Assembly: GCA_038234785.1 (NCBI GenBank)
Contig: JBBQTC010000004.1
Coordinates: 1 to 64,000, forward strand
Direction of reading: 5' to 3'
DNA length: 64,000 nucleotides
Source of the DNA: UBA668 sp038234785
GTDB taxonomy: Bacteria; Actinomycetota; Acidimicrobiia; Acidimicrobiales; Ilumatobacteraceae
Position numbers and translations under genes: made by a program. Of the stretch, positions 43,342 through 51,578 are shown one piece after another (positions within the stretch are counted from its first letter, which is position 1; each line of letters starts with the position of its first letter). The notes under the pieces are model-generated. The model did no database searches and was not told where the DNA came from. It saw only the letters and a list, made by a program, of their open reading frames with translations.

Positions 43342-43367
43342 GACACCCCTGTAATTACATGGGTGTC
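43342..43367. promoter_or_regulatory. 26-base palindrome with GACAC arms before whiB2
   Basis: GACACCC (43342-43348) and GGGTGTC (43361-43367) flank GTAATTAC (43351-43358); 12 of 13 dyad positions match. GACAC is the core of the WhiA binding site in Streptomyces. A GACAAT hexamer (minus strand, just upstream) may be the -10, which would put the palindrome over the transcript start. Confidence 0.65.
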
Positions 43368-43439
43368 ATTGTCCCCTATCACATCACCTTCGCGCAAGGG
43401 GGGATTTCTTGACGTTCTTGACGAGGCAGTTCGCGCGAT

Positions 43440-45458
43440 TCACGCCGACCGTCGGCCACCCCGCCCGCGTGCCAGCTGCCGCTTGTGTTCGATGAAGTCG
43501 ACGAGCACGTAATCGCCCAATGTCTCTGGGCTGGTGAAGAACGCCCGACCGCGGTTCACGGCGGTGAGCTGCTCCACGAACGACTTCAGTCCGTAGTCCG
43601 CGTCGAGCATGAACGTGTTGATCCGAATGCCCTCGCGCGTACACCGGGCCGCCTCACGGAGCGTGGCTTCGATGGTCTCCTGGACGGGCGGGTAGTTGAA
43701 GAACACCTCACCCCGAGGCGTGATGTGAGCGGTCGGCTCGCCGTCGGTGATCATGATGATCTGCTTCGTCCCGCTCTGGCGGGCCAACATCTGACGGGCG
43801 AGCGTGAACCCGTGGTGCATGTTGGTGCCGTAGGCGAAGTCCCAGCTCACTTCTGGAAGCTGGGCTGCGGTCAGTGGATACGCGGTCTCGCTGAACCCCA
43901 CGAGCCCCATGTAGTCGCGCGGGAACTGCGACGTGATCAACGCGTGCAGCGCCATGGCCACCTTCTTGGCCGGAAGGAAGTTGTCGCGCATCGGCATGCT
44001 CATCGACAGGTCGAGCATCAACACCGTGGACGACCGGGTGAGGTGTTCGGTGCGCTCGATCTCGAAATCCTCCGGCGCGAGCTGCACCGGGGTCGCCGGG
44101 CCGTTGCGCTGGATCGCGTTGCGAAGGGTGCGCTGCAGGTCGAGTTGGAACGGATCGCCGTATTCGTACTGCTTGGTCTCGTAGGTGCGCTCGTGGCCGT
44201 AGCCGAGCCTGCTGGTCTGGTGTTGCCCGTTCTTGTCCTTGGCCAACTTGGTGAACAGGTCGCGCAGGGAGTTGTTGCCGATCTTGCGCAGGCCGCGAGG
44301 CGTCAGCTCCAGGCGGCCTTCCTTCTGCTGGATCAGGCCGGACTCCTCGAGCATCTTGGTGAGTTCGGCGAGGCGCTCGAGTGAGTTGGCCGCGTCGTCA
44401 CCCATCAGGTCGCGCACGCGGTCCATGTCGGCCTCGGCCAACGCCGCGGGGTTGGTCGCGTTGCGCATGAGGTTCTCGAGCTGGTCGAGCTCGCCGAGCT
44501 CTTGCATCATCTGCATCGCCTGACCCATGCCCATCGGGTCCTGGCCCTGGAAGTCGTAGGACTGTCCCCACCCCTGCTGCGGGAACATCTGCTGCAGATT
44601 TCGACCGAGCTGGTCCATCTGCCAGCGCAGGTCCATGTCGTCGAGCAGTTGGTCGCTGAGCTGTTGCAGCTGAGCGCGCTGCTCGGGCGACATCGAGTTC
44701 ATCATCGCCTGCATCGCCGCCATGCGCTGGGCCATCTGCTCCAGCAGTTCCTCGAGCGTCTCGGGGTTCTCGGGGAAGAAATCGCCGTACTCCTGCATGA
44801 ACTGCTCGAAGCCGGGGTCCTCACCCTGCTGCTGACGCTCGATCATCTCGTTGAGCGCCGCCATCATGTCCTTCATACGCTGCATGGCCTCGGGGGTCAT
44901 GTCCTGCATCGCCGACGACATCTGATCGACCGTCTGCTGCATCAACTGCTGACGGAGCTGATCCATCAACTGCTCGAAACGCTGTCGCGCCTCCGCGCTC
45001 TCGAAGTCGTAGGCGGAGAGCTCGCGCACCTTGCCGGCCAGATCGGGCGGCATCATGTCGAGCCGGAAGTTGCGTTCGGAAGCGGCGTCGCGAGCGTGCT
45101 CGGCGCGTCGCTCGTCGCCGCTGCGCTCCGCGTCGGCGGTGGCGTTCTCGATGGCGTGGCGTTCCTCGTCGATGATGTCGTCGAGCTGGTCGGCGATCTC
45201 CTGGTACACACCACCGAGGTCGTGTTGGTCGAGCCGCTCCTGACGCTGCTGGCGAAGTTGCTCCATCAGCTCGCGAAGACCCTTCACCTGCTCGCCGTTG
45301 CGGTCACGCATGCCCTGCTGCATGAGACGACGCAGCGCGGCGTTGACGTCGCCGTGGTACAGCAGGTCGTCGGTGAGCTCCTCGAAGAGGCTGTCGGCGT
45401 CGAGGTCGAACCCCTTCTGGGTGCCGTCCCAGCGCGAGTACGTGAACCGGTTGACCAT
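43440..45458 (-). CDS. VWA-domain protein with a long Met/Gln-rich coiled-coil region
   Basis: A 672-residue protein. Residues 1-160 are charged, 160-335 are exceptionally rich in Met, Gln, Glu and Leu and are predicted coiled coil, and the C-terminal part (about 470-660) is a von Willebrand A domain. The MIDAS motif is VLMLDLSMSMPMRD, with further metal residues in the TNMHHG and ITDGEP segments. Such VWA proteins act with MoxR-type AAA+ ATPases as metal-chelatase-like or chaperone pairs. Its probable partner lies 1.6 kb upstream on the same strand but is separated by two plus-strand genes. TAGCGT lies six bases before the ATG. Confidence 0.82.
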   Translation of the reverse strand: MVNRFTYSRWDGTQKGFDLDADSLFEELTDDLLYHGDVNAALRRLMQQGMRDRNGEQVKGLRELMEQLRQQRQERLDQHDLGGVYQEIADQLDDIIDEERHAIENATADAERSGDERRAEHARDAASERNFRLDMMPPDLAGKVRELSAYDFESAEARQRFEQLMDQLRQQLMQQTVDQMSSAMQDMTPEAMQRMKDMMAALNEMIERQQQGEDPGFEQFMQEYGDFFPENPETLEELLEQMAQRMAAMQAMMNSMSPEQRAQLQQLSDQLLDDMDLRWQMDQLGRNLQQMFPQQGWGQSYDFQGQDPMGMGQAMQMMQELGELDQLENLMRNATNPAALAEADMDRVRDLMGDDAANSLERLAELTKMLEESGLIQQKEGRLELTPRGLRKIGNNSLRDLFTKLAKDKNGQHQTSRLGYGHERTYETKQYEYGDPFQLDLQRTLRNAIQRNGPATPVQLAPEDFEIERTEHLTRSSTVLMLDLSMSMPMRDNFLPAKKVAMALHALITSQFPRDYMGLVGFSETAYPLTAAQLPEVSWDFAYGTNMHHGFTLARQMLARQSGTKQIIMITDGEPTAHITPRGEVFFNYPPVQETIEATLREAARCTREGIRINTFMLDADYGLKSFVEQLTAVNRGRAFFTSPETLGDYVLVDFIEHKRQLARGRGGRRSA

Positions 45459-45464
45459 GGGCGA

Positions 45465-45470
45465 ACGCTA
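45465..45470 (-). promoter_or_regulatory. -10 hexamer, leaderless type
   Basis: TAGCGT on the minus strand, six bases before the ATG at 45458. Confidence 0.5.
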
Positions 45471-45566
45471 CAACCACACCAGACGATGTGCGCCAGCGCG
45501 GCGCAACACCGATGAACGCTGCGTTGCAGGCTTGTGAATACAATCACGATTGCCCCCGTACGGTGG

Positions 45567-45572
45567 TACATT
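45567..45572 (+). promoter_or_regulatory. -10 hexamer, leaderless type
   Basis: TACATT, six bases before the ATG at 45579. Confidence 0.55.
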
Positions 45573-45578
45573 CAACAC

Positions 45579-46130
45579 ATGCGCGTACCCCGTACGTTCG
45601 CGTTCGTCGACCTTTCCGGTTTCACGAACTACACCGCAGCCTTCGGCGACGATGCCGCCGGTCGCTTGCTGAGCGCGTTCCGTTCGCTCACGCGAGAGAT
45701 CGCCAGTGAGCGCGGCGTCCGAATTGCGAAGTGGTTGGGAGACGGCTGCATGATCGTCTCCGTCGACCAGGAGGCATGCATCGCGTTCGCACTCGAGCTC
45801 GAGCACCGATCCGCCGAGATCTGCGCTCCGCTCACCCTCCGCGTGGGAATGGCGACCGGCCACGCGCTGCTCTTCGAGGGCGACGACTACATCGGCTCGG
45901 CGGTCAACATGGCCGCCCGCCTCTGCGACATCGCGGGGCCGTACGAGGTGCTGTTGCCGACGATGCAGATCGAGCGGCTGCCCGAGGGTGTCGAGACCAC
46001 CTCGCAGCGCGACATCGAGCTGCGCGGGTTCCCCGGACACATCAATGTCGTCGAGCTGAGTGGCCGGCCCGTCCTCGCGGCCAGCAACGACACCGGCGAG
46101 CTGTGGACCCGCACGCCGTTCAACGTTTGA
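45579..46130 (+). CDS. Class III adenylate/guanylate cyclase domain protein
   Basis: A 183-residue stand-alone cyclase catalytic domain. The two metal-binding Asp are in FVDLSGFT and WLGDGCM, the base-selecting Lys is in RIAKWLGD, and the transition-state Asn and Arg are in GSAVNMAARLCD. All key residues are present, so it is probably active, with ATP as the more likely substrate given the Lys. It has no sensor, membrane or HAMP domain, so control must come from partners or expression. It begins a two-gene plus-strand unit with the GH1-like protein, inside the AAA-VWA locus. Confidence 0.85.
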   Translation: MRVPRTFAFVDLSGFTNYTAAFGDDAAGRLLSAFRSLTREIASERGVRIAKWLGDGCMIVSVDQEACIAFALELEHRSAEICAPLTLRVGMATGHALLFEGDDYIGSAVNMAARLCDIAGPYEVLLPTMQIERLPEGVETTSQRDIELRGFPGHINVVELSGRPVLAASNDTGELWTRTPFNV

Positions 46131-46137
46131 CCCGTAC

Positions 46138-47085
46138 GTGACCGAGCGCGGGGTCGTGCTCGACACGTACGGCGAGCGGCTGCTCGACGACATCGCCCTG
46201 TCCGCCGAGCTCGGTCTCCAACGCGTGCGCCTCGATGTGCCCTGGGCCGCCACGCAGCCACGCGCCGGAACGTGGGACGGCGACGTCATCGAGCGCGTGC
46301 ATCACGCCGCGGAAGTCGCTCGCTCGCAGGGTCTGGCTCCTTGGTTCCGCCTGCTCCAACCCGCCGTCCCCCACTGGTTCGAGAACGAGGGCGGCTTCAC
46401 CGACGACCGCACAGCCGCTGCGTGGTGGCCACGATGGGTGGAGTTGGCGGCGGAGCGCTTCGGCGACGTCGCTGCAGGGTGGATCCCGTTCGAGGCACCG
46501 TTCGCGATGAGCAATCGGCTCATCCCTGACGACCCTCGCACGCACGGCGAACTCGTCCTCCATCTCGTCGTTGCATGGCGAGACGCCTGGCGGATCCTGC
46601 ACGGTGTGCACCCCATCGCGACCTCGCTGGACGTGGCGATCGAGCGACCCGACGACCCGTCGCCCACGGCGGCGGCGGAAGCTCGTCGCCGCGAGCAGTT
46701 GCGCTGGACCATGTGGCTCGATGCGTTCGACGACGGCATCGTGCGCATACCGGGGCGGGCCGATCGCGAACTCGCCGACCTCGCCGGCTCGTGCGACATC
46801 ATCGGCCTCGCCATGCGGCGCGACGTCGAGACATGTCTCTATCGAACCGGCGAGCGGTCACCGGAGCGGCCCATTGCGGTCACGTTCCGCCCGGTCGGCG
46901 ACACCGACGGCGAGCGGGCGCAGAGCATCGAGGGCATGTGGCGCGAGGTCCGCCGGGCCGGCGATCAGTTGACGATCGATGCCGTCACGATCACCCCGTT
47001 CGCGGACTCACCCGACACCCCTGGCATCGTCACCAGCGACCGCGAGTTGAAGGACAGCGGCAACGCGTTCGTGACCGCGGACTGA
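46138..47085 (+). CDS. GH1-like protein lacking both catalytic glutamates
   Basis: About 315 residues with the TIM-barrel pattern of family 1 glycosidases: LGLQRVRLDVPWAATQP (the usual YRFSxSWxR strand), GLAPWFRLLQPAVPHWFENEGGF (LHHWDLPxxLexxGGW), and WVELAAERFGDVAAGWIPFEAP where GH1 has WxTxNEP. Both catalytic Glu are gone: NEP is EAP, and the nucleophile strand reads PIAVTFRPV instead of PxxVTENG. It is shorter than GH1 enzymes (about 450). It is probably a pseudo-glycosidase, perhaps sugar-binding. The start is uncertain: GTG 46138, seven bases after the cyclase stop, is my choice. Confidence 0.7.
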   Translation: MTERGVVLDTYGERLLDDIALSAELGLQRVRLDVPWAATQPRAGTWDGDVIERVHHAAEVARSQGLAPWFRLLQPAVPHWFENEGGFTDDRTAAAWWPRWVELAAERFGDVAAGWIPFEAPFAMSNRLIPDDPRTHGELVLHLVVAWRDAWRILHGVHPIATSLDVAIERPDDPSPTAAAEARRREQLRWTMWLDAFDDGIVRIPGRADRELADLAGSCDIIGLAMRRDVETCLYRTGERSPERPIAVTFRPVGDTDGERAQSIEGMWREVRRAGDQLTIDAVTITPFADSPDTPGIVTSDRELKDSGNAFVTAD

Positions 47086-47089
47086 ACGG

Positions 47090-48502
47090 TCAGCTACGCC
47101 CGCGGTAGGTGGCACCGCTGGAGCCACCGGCGCCGTCCTTGTTGAGCCGCTTGGACAGGTGGAGGCCTTCGAGCACGAACTCGACCGCGGCAGCAATCGC
47201 CGCGGGCGATTCGTCGCCCCCGGTGAGCTGCTGCACCGGGGCCCGGAGCGCGGGCACGTCGACCACGAGTTGAGCGAGCGTCGCCGACGCGATGTCCTCG
47301 CCGGTGTGGGCGACGACGCCTTCCTCGAATGCCGCGACGACCTCGCGGACCTGGTCCGGCGCGACGAGTTCTTTGAAGACGGTGAGGACCGCTGCCTTGA
47401 CGAGGTTCTCGAGGATGACACCTTCGCGGCCCTCCTCGAGCGACTCGATCTCGACCTTGCCGCTGGTGCTGGCCGCCAGCGCCGACAGATCGCTGACGCG
47501 AGGCACGACGGTGCGCTCGCCGGCACGCAACGCCCGCCGTAGTGCGTTGGCACCGAGCACCTCGACGTTGCTGACCGACAGCCGCACGCTGACGCCGCTG
47601 CGCTGGTTCACCTGGTTGCTCGACCGAGCGAGCTGACTGAACGTGGCCACCACGTGTTCCATGTAGTCCGGGGTGGTGACGGTGACGTCACCGACCGACG
47701 GCGGGCGGGCCTCTTGACGCATGATCGCCATCTCGGTCGCCGCGTCGAGCGGGTAGTGGGTGCGGATCTGGCTGCCGAAGCGGTCCTTCAACGGGGTGAT
47801 GATCCGGCCCCGGTTCGTGTAGTCCTCCGGGTTGGCCGACGCGACCAGCAGTACATCGAGCGGCAGGCGGATCTTGTAGCCCCGGATCTGCACGTCGCGC
47901 TCCTCGAGCACGTTGAGCAGACCGACCTGGATGCGCTCGGCGAGATCAGGAATCTCGTTGATCGCGAACACACCACGATTGGTGCGCGGCACGAGCCCGT
48001 AGTGCAGCGTGAGCTCGTCGCTGAGATAGCGGCCCTCGGCGACCTTGATCGGGTCGACTTCGCCGATGAGGTCGGCGATGGAGGTGTCGGGCGTGGCCAG
48101 CTTCTCGCCGAAGCGATCCGAGCGGTGCACCCAATGGATCGGTGTCGCGTCGCCCATCTCGGCGATCAGGTCGCGGGCGTGACGGCTCACCGGGTGATAC
48201 GGATCGTCGTTGATCTCGCTGCCCTCGACGATGGGCATGAACTCGTCGAGCAGACCCGTGAGCGAGCGGATCATGCGTGTTTTGGCCTGGCCGCGTTCGC
48301 CGAGGAAGATGACGTCGTGCCCGGCGAGCAACGCGTTCTCGAGCTGGGGCATCACGGTCTGCTCGTACCCGAGCACGCCTTCGAAGAGCGGCTCGCCGGC
48401 GGCGATCTTGGCCACCGCATTGCGCCGAATCTCTTCCTTGACCGGCACGGACTGCCAACCCGATGCCTTCAGATCACCCAATGTGGACGGACGGTTCCCC
48501 AT
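47090..48502 (-). CDS. MoxR/Mg-chelatase-like AAA+ ATPase
   Basis: A 470-residue AAA+ protein. Walker A is degenerate, FLGERGQAKTRMIRSL, as in the ChlI-related group (usually GxxGxGKT). Walker B is VFAINEIPDL, sensor 1 is LLVASANPEDY, and RIITPLKDRFGSQIRTHYPL follows. It includes the insert typical of MoxR-like magnesium-chelatase relatives (DATPIHWVHRSDRFGEK). It likely remodels or matures target proteins with the VWA protein encoded at 43440-45458. TAGGGT lies six bases before the ATG. Confidence 0.85.
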   Translation of the reverse strand: MGNRPSTLGDLKASGWQSVPVKEEIRRNAVAKIAAGEPLFEGVLGYEQTVMPQLENALLAGHDVIFLGERGQAKTRMIRSLTGLLDEFMPIVEGSEINDDPYHPVSRHARDLIAEMGDATPIHWVHRSDRFGEKLATPDTSIADLIGEVDPIKVAEGRYLSDELTLHYGLVPRTNRGVFAINEIPDLAERIQVGLLNVLEERDVQIRGYKIRLPLDVLLVASANPEDYTNRGRIITPLKDRFGSQIRTHYPLDAATEMAIMRQEARPPSVGDVTVTTPDYMEHVVATFSQLARSSNQVNQRSGVSVRLSVSNVEVLGANALRRALRAGERTVVPRVSDLSALAASTSGKVEIESLEEGREGVILENLVKAAVLTVFKELVAPDQVREVVAAFEEGVVAHTGEDIASATLAQLVVDVPALRAPVQQLTGGDESPAAIAAAVEFVLEGLHLSKRLNKDGAGGSSGATYRGRS

Positions 48503-48508
48503 GCGCCG

Positions 48509-48514
48509 ACCCTA
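48509..48514 (-). promoter_or_regulatory. -10 hexamer, leaderless type
   Basis: TAGGGT on the minus strand, six bases before the ATG at 48502. Confidence 0.55.
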
Positions 48515-48588
48515 CCGCGAGATCTCGGGGATGCTCAGTTGGGGACCAGACTCGAGCGAGCCGTCGACGCCGGTAGCTCGCGACCCTC

Positions 48589-48594
48589 TACGCT
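48589..48594 (+). promoter_or_regulatory. -10 hexamer, leaderless type
   Basis: TACGCT, six bases before the GTG at 48601. Confidence 0.55.
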
Positions 48595-48600
48595 CCTCCC

Positions 48601-50724
48601 GTGGAGTTGTCGGGGGAATGGCGAGCATGCGTCGCCGACGATGATGTGCGGCGCGACGGGGTCGGTCTCGATCACGACGACCACCTGTGGCCACGAATCG
48701 CCGTGCCGGGGCACTGGCGCAGCGAGCCGGAGTTCGGCGACAGCGACGGTCCGCTGCTGTATCGACATCGCTTCCACCTCGACGTCCCGCCGGAGGGTCG
48801 GCGCCGCTTCATCACACTGGAGGGCGTGTTCTACCAGGCAGACGTCTGGCTCGACGGCGCGTACATCGGGGACCCGGAGGGGTACTTCTTCCCGCACACC
48901 TTCGATGTCACCGATCTCGCGCGGCTGACGACCGACCACGTGCTGGCCATCGAGGTCGCGTGCGCGCCGCAACGCCACCGATCGGCGAAACGGAACATCA
49001 CCGGGGCACTCCAGCACAGCGACATGCTGGACCCCGACTGGAACCCCGGCGGCCTGTGGCGGCCGGTCCAACTCGAGGAGACCGGCGCGGTTCGCATCGA
49101 CCGGCTGCGTGTGCTCTGCCGCGATGCGAACGATGCCCGCGCCCACCTCCGCGTCCACGCCCGTCTCGACGCCGACCTGCAGCGCACCATCGTGATCCGC
49201 ACGTCCGTCGACGGGGAGGTCGTCGCGGAGCAAGCGCGGTCGCTGGCCAAGGGACTGAACGAGGTCGACTGGGACCTCGACGTCAACGACCCCGAGTTGT
49301 GGTGGCCCTGGAGCCTCGGCGCGCAGCCCCTCACCACGGTCGAGGTCGACGTGCTGGTGGATGGTGAGGTCAGTCACCATCGCTCGCTGCGCACCGGCCT
49401 CCGTGAGGTCTCCCTGCACGAGTGGGTCTTCTCCGTCAACGGCGAGCCCCTGTTCGTCAAGGGCGCCAACGTCGCACCGACGCGTCAGGCGCTCGCGGAG
49501 GCGACCGAGGGGGAGGTGCGGCGCGACGTCGAGCTCGCGCGAGAGGCGGGCCTCGATCTCATTCGCGTCAACGGCCACATCGCCAGACCGGAGCTGTACG
49601 AGGCGGCCGACGAGCTCGGGATGCTCGTCTGGCAGGACTTCCCGTTGCAGTGGGGGTACGCCCGCACCATCCGCAAGGAAGCGGTACGCCAGGCGCGAGA
49701 AGCCGTCGACCTGCTGGGCCACCACCCCAGCGTCGCCGTGTGGTGCGCACACAACGAGCCGCTCCCGGCCGACGACACCCGCGAGAGGGTGTTCGGCAGT
49801 TCCGTGCTCCGACACGTGATCAACCAGCAGGCACCCACCTGGAACAAGAGCATCCTCGACCGCTGGGTGAAGCGTGCGTTCGAGTCCGCCGACGAGACGC
49901 GCGCGGTCATCGCCCACAGCGGGGTCGCCCCGCACCTGCCCCAGCTCACCGGGACGGACAGCCACCTGTTCTTCGGCTGGTACCACGGCGACGAACGCGA
50001 CCTGGCGGGCTTCGCGGCCACCGTCCCGCGCATGGTCCGCTTCGTCAGTGAGTTCGGCGCTCAGTCGGTGCCGTTCACCGCCGACTTCATGCAGCCCGAG
50101 CGTTGGCCGGCGCTGGACTGGGAGCGCCTCACCGAACATCACGGGCTGCAGCGCGATGCGTTCGACGAGCACGTGCCGCCCCACGATCACGCCACGTTCA
50201 CGTCATGGCGCGACGCGACCCAGCGATATCAGGCGGACCTCCTGCGCCACCACATCGAGCTGCTCCGCCGACTGAAGTACCGACCCACCGGCGGGTTCTG
50301 CTTCCTCAACCTCAACGACGCGCACCCGGCGATCTCGTGGAGCGTGCTGGACCACCACCGCCATCCCAAGCCGGCGTACCAGGCGGTCCTCGAGGCATGC
50401 CGGCCGGTGATCGTCGTCGCCGACCGGTTGCCCGAGCAGGTGATCGCCGGCGACACGCTCGCGCTCGACGTCCACGTGATCAGCGACCTGCGGACGCTGC
50501 TCGAGCAGGTGACGTGCACGGCGACCTTGCGCTGGGCCGGCGGCAGCCACCAGTGGGCGTGGACGGGCGACATCCCGCCGGACGACTGCGTGCGCGTCGC
50601 GACCGCGCAGTTCGTGGTGCCCGACACCGCCGGCGACCTGTGGTTCGACCTCACGCTGGAGCACGGCGACGTCGCGGCGACGAACCGCTACACCACCACC
50701 ATCGCTGCCCGCGTCCGCAGCTGA
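48601..50724 (+). CDS. Glycoside hydrolase family 2, beta-mannosidase-like
   Basis: A 707-residue GH2 enzyme. The sugar-binding jelly roll (about 1-165: WPRIAVPGHWR, FYQADVWLDGAYIG), an immunoglobulin-like domain (about 165-275) and the TIM barrel (about 275-590) are in the usual order. The acid/base Glu is in VAVWCAHNEP and the nucleophile Glu is in RFVSEFGAQS; both catalytic residues are intact. GEPLFVKGANVAP and DLIRVNGHIARPELYEAADELGMLVWQDFPLQ fit beta-mannosidase or related exo-glycosidases. No signal peptide, so it is cytoplasmic. A TACGCT six bases before the GTG suggests a leaderless mRNA. Confidence 0.88.
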   Translation: MELSGEWRACVADDDVRRDGVGLDHDDHLWPRIAVPGHWRSEPEFGDSDGPLLYRHRFHLDVPPEGRRRFITLEGVFYQADVWLDGAYIGDPEGYFFPHTFDVTDLARLTTDHVLAIEVACAPQRHRSAKRNITGALQHSDMLDPDWNPGGLWRPVQLEETGAVRIDRLRVLCRDANDARAHLRVHARLDADLQRTIVIRTSVDGEVVAEQARSLAKGLNEVDWDLDVNDPELWWPWSLGAQPLTTVEVDVLVDGEVSHHRSLRTGLREVSLHEWVFSVNGEPLFVKGANVAPTRQALAEATEGEVRRDVELAREAGLDLIRVNGHIARPELYEAADELGMLVWQDFPLQWGYARTIRKEAVRQAREAVDLLGHHPSVAVWCAHNEPLPADDTRERVFGSSVLRHVINQQAPTWNKSILDRWVKRAFESADETRAVIAHSGVAPHLPQLTGTDSHLFFGWYHGDERDLAGFAATVPRMVRFVSEFGAQSVPFTADFMQPERWPALDWERLTEHHGLQRDAFDEHVPPHDHATFTSWRDATQRYQADLLRHHIELLRRLKYRPTGGFCFLNLNDAHPAISWSVLDHHRHPKPAYQAVLEACRPVIVVADRLPEQVIAGDTLALDVHVISDLRTLLEQVTCTATLRWAGGSHQWAWTGDIPPDDCVRVATAQFVVPDTAGDLWFDLTLEHGDVAATNRYTTTIAARVRS

Positions 50725-50738
50725 GCCCGCATCGAACT

Positions 50739-50777
50739 TGAGGGTTACGCCGCCACCAGGTGGCGTTGTAACCCTCA
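50739..50777. terminator. Strong bidirectional hairpin between GH2 and sdhB
   Basis: TGAGGGTTAC (50739-50748) pairs with GTAACCCTCA (50768-50777), and CGCCACC with GGTGGCG inside. It lies between the GH2 stop and the sdhB stop and can end transcripts from both sides. No long T-run. Confidence 0.75.
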
Positions 50778-50789
50778 CGAACGCGGCCG

Positions 50790-51578
50790 TCAGATCTGAG
50801 CGATGAGCTTGCGGTTCTTGACCTTGGCCTTGAGGTAGTCGCGGTTCATCAGTGCGATCACATCGATGCTGATGCTCTTCGGGCAGGCTGCCTCGCACTC
50901 GCCGTGGTTGGTGCACGAGCCGAACTGCTCGTCCATCGCCTCGACCATCGCCTCGACACGACTCCACCGCTCGGCCTGGCCCTGGGGCAGCAGGTTGAGG
51001 TGCGCGACCTTGGCGCCGGTGAACAGGTTTGCGGCACCGTTCGGGCACGCGGCCACGCAGGCACCGCAGCCGATGCACTCGGCAGCGTCCATCGCCGCGT
51101 CGGCCACCGGCTTGGCCACCGGGATGAGGTTCGCATCCGGTGCGCCACCCGTGGGAGCGGTGATGAATCCGCCCTGCTCGATGATGCGGTCGAACGCAGT
51201 CCGATTCACCATCAGGTCCTTGATGATCGGGAATGCGGTGGCCCGCCATGGCTCGATCACGATCTCCTGATCGGAGTGGAACTTGCGCATGTGCAACTGA
51301 CATGTCGCCGTGCCGCGCTGGGGACCGTGCGCCTGCCCGTCGATCATCAGCGAACAGGTGCCGCAGATGCCCTCGCGACAGTCGTGGTCGAACACGATCG
51401 CTTCGCGGCCCTCGGCGATGAGCTTCTCGTTGAGCACGTCGAGCATCTCGAGGAAGGACGCCTCGTCGCTGATGCTGTCGATGCGGTAGCTCTCGAACTT
51501 GCCGGGATCCGACGGCCCGGTCTGCCGCCAGATCTTGAGCGTGAGGTTCGTGAGGTGGTTTCCGTGCGCTGCGTTCAC
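50790..51578 (-). CDS. sdhB: Succinate dehydrogenase iron-sulfur subunit
   Basis: A 262-residue protein with three iron-sulfur clusters. The [2Fe-2S] ligands are in CREGICGTCSLMIDG and TATCQL, the [4Fe-4S] in CIGCGACVAACP and the third cluster in CTNHGECEAACPKSI. It passes electrons from the SdhA flavin to the membrane subunit. The start is GTG, overlapping the sdhA stop as GTGA. This gives a normal size, and the longer frame upstream has no homology. Confidence 0.95.
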   Translation of the reverse strand: MNAAHGNHLTNLTLKIWRQTGPSDPGKFESYRIDSISDEASFLEMLDVLNEKLIAEGREAIVFDHDCREGICGTCSLMIDGQAHGPQRGTATCQLHMRKFHSDQEIVIEPWRATAFPIIKDLMVNRTAFDRIIEQGGFITAPTGGAPDANLIPVAKPVADAAMDAAECIGCGACVAACPNGAANLFTGAKVAHLNLLPQGQAERWSRVEAMVEAMDEQFGSCTNHGECEAACPKSISIDVIALMNRDYLKAKVKNRKLIAQI

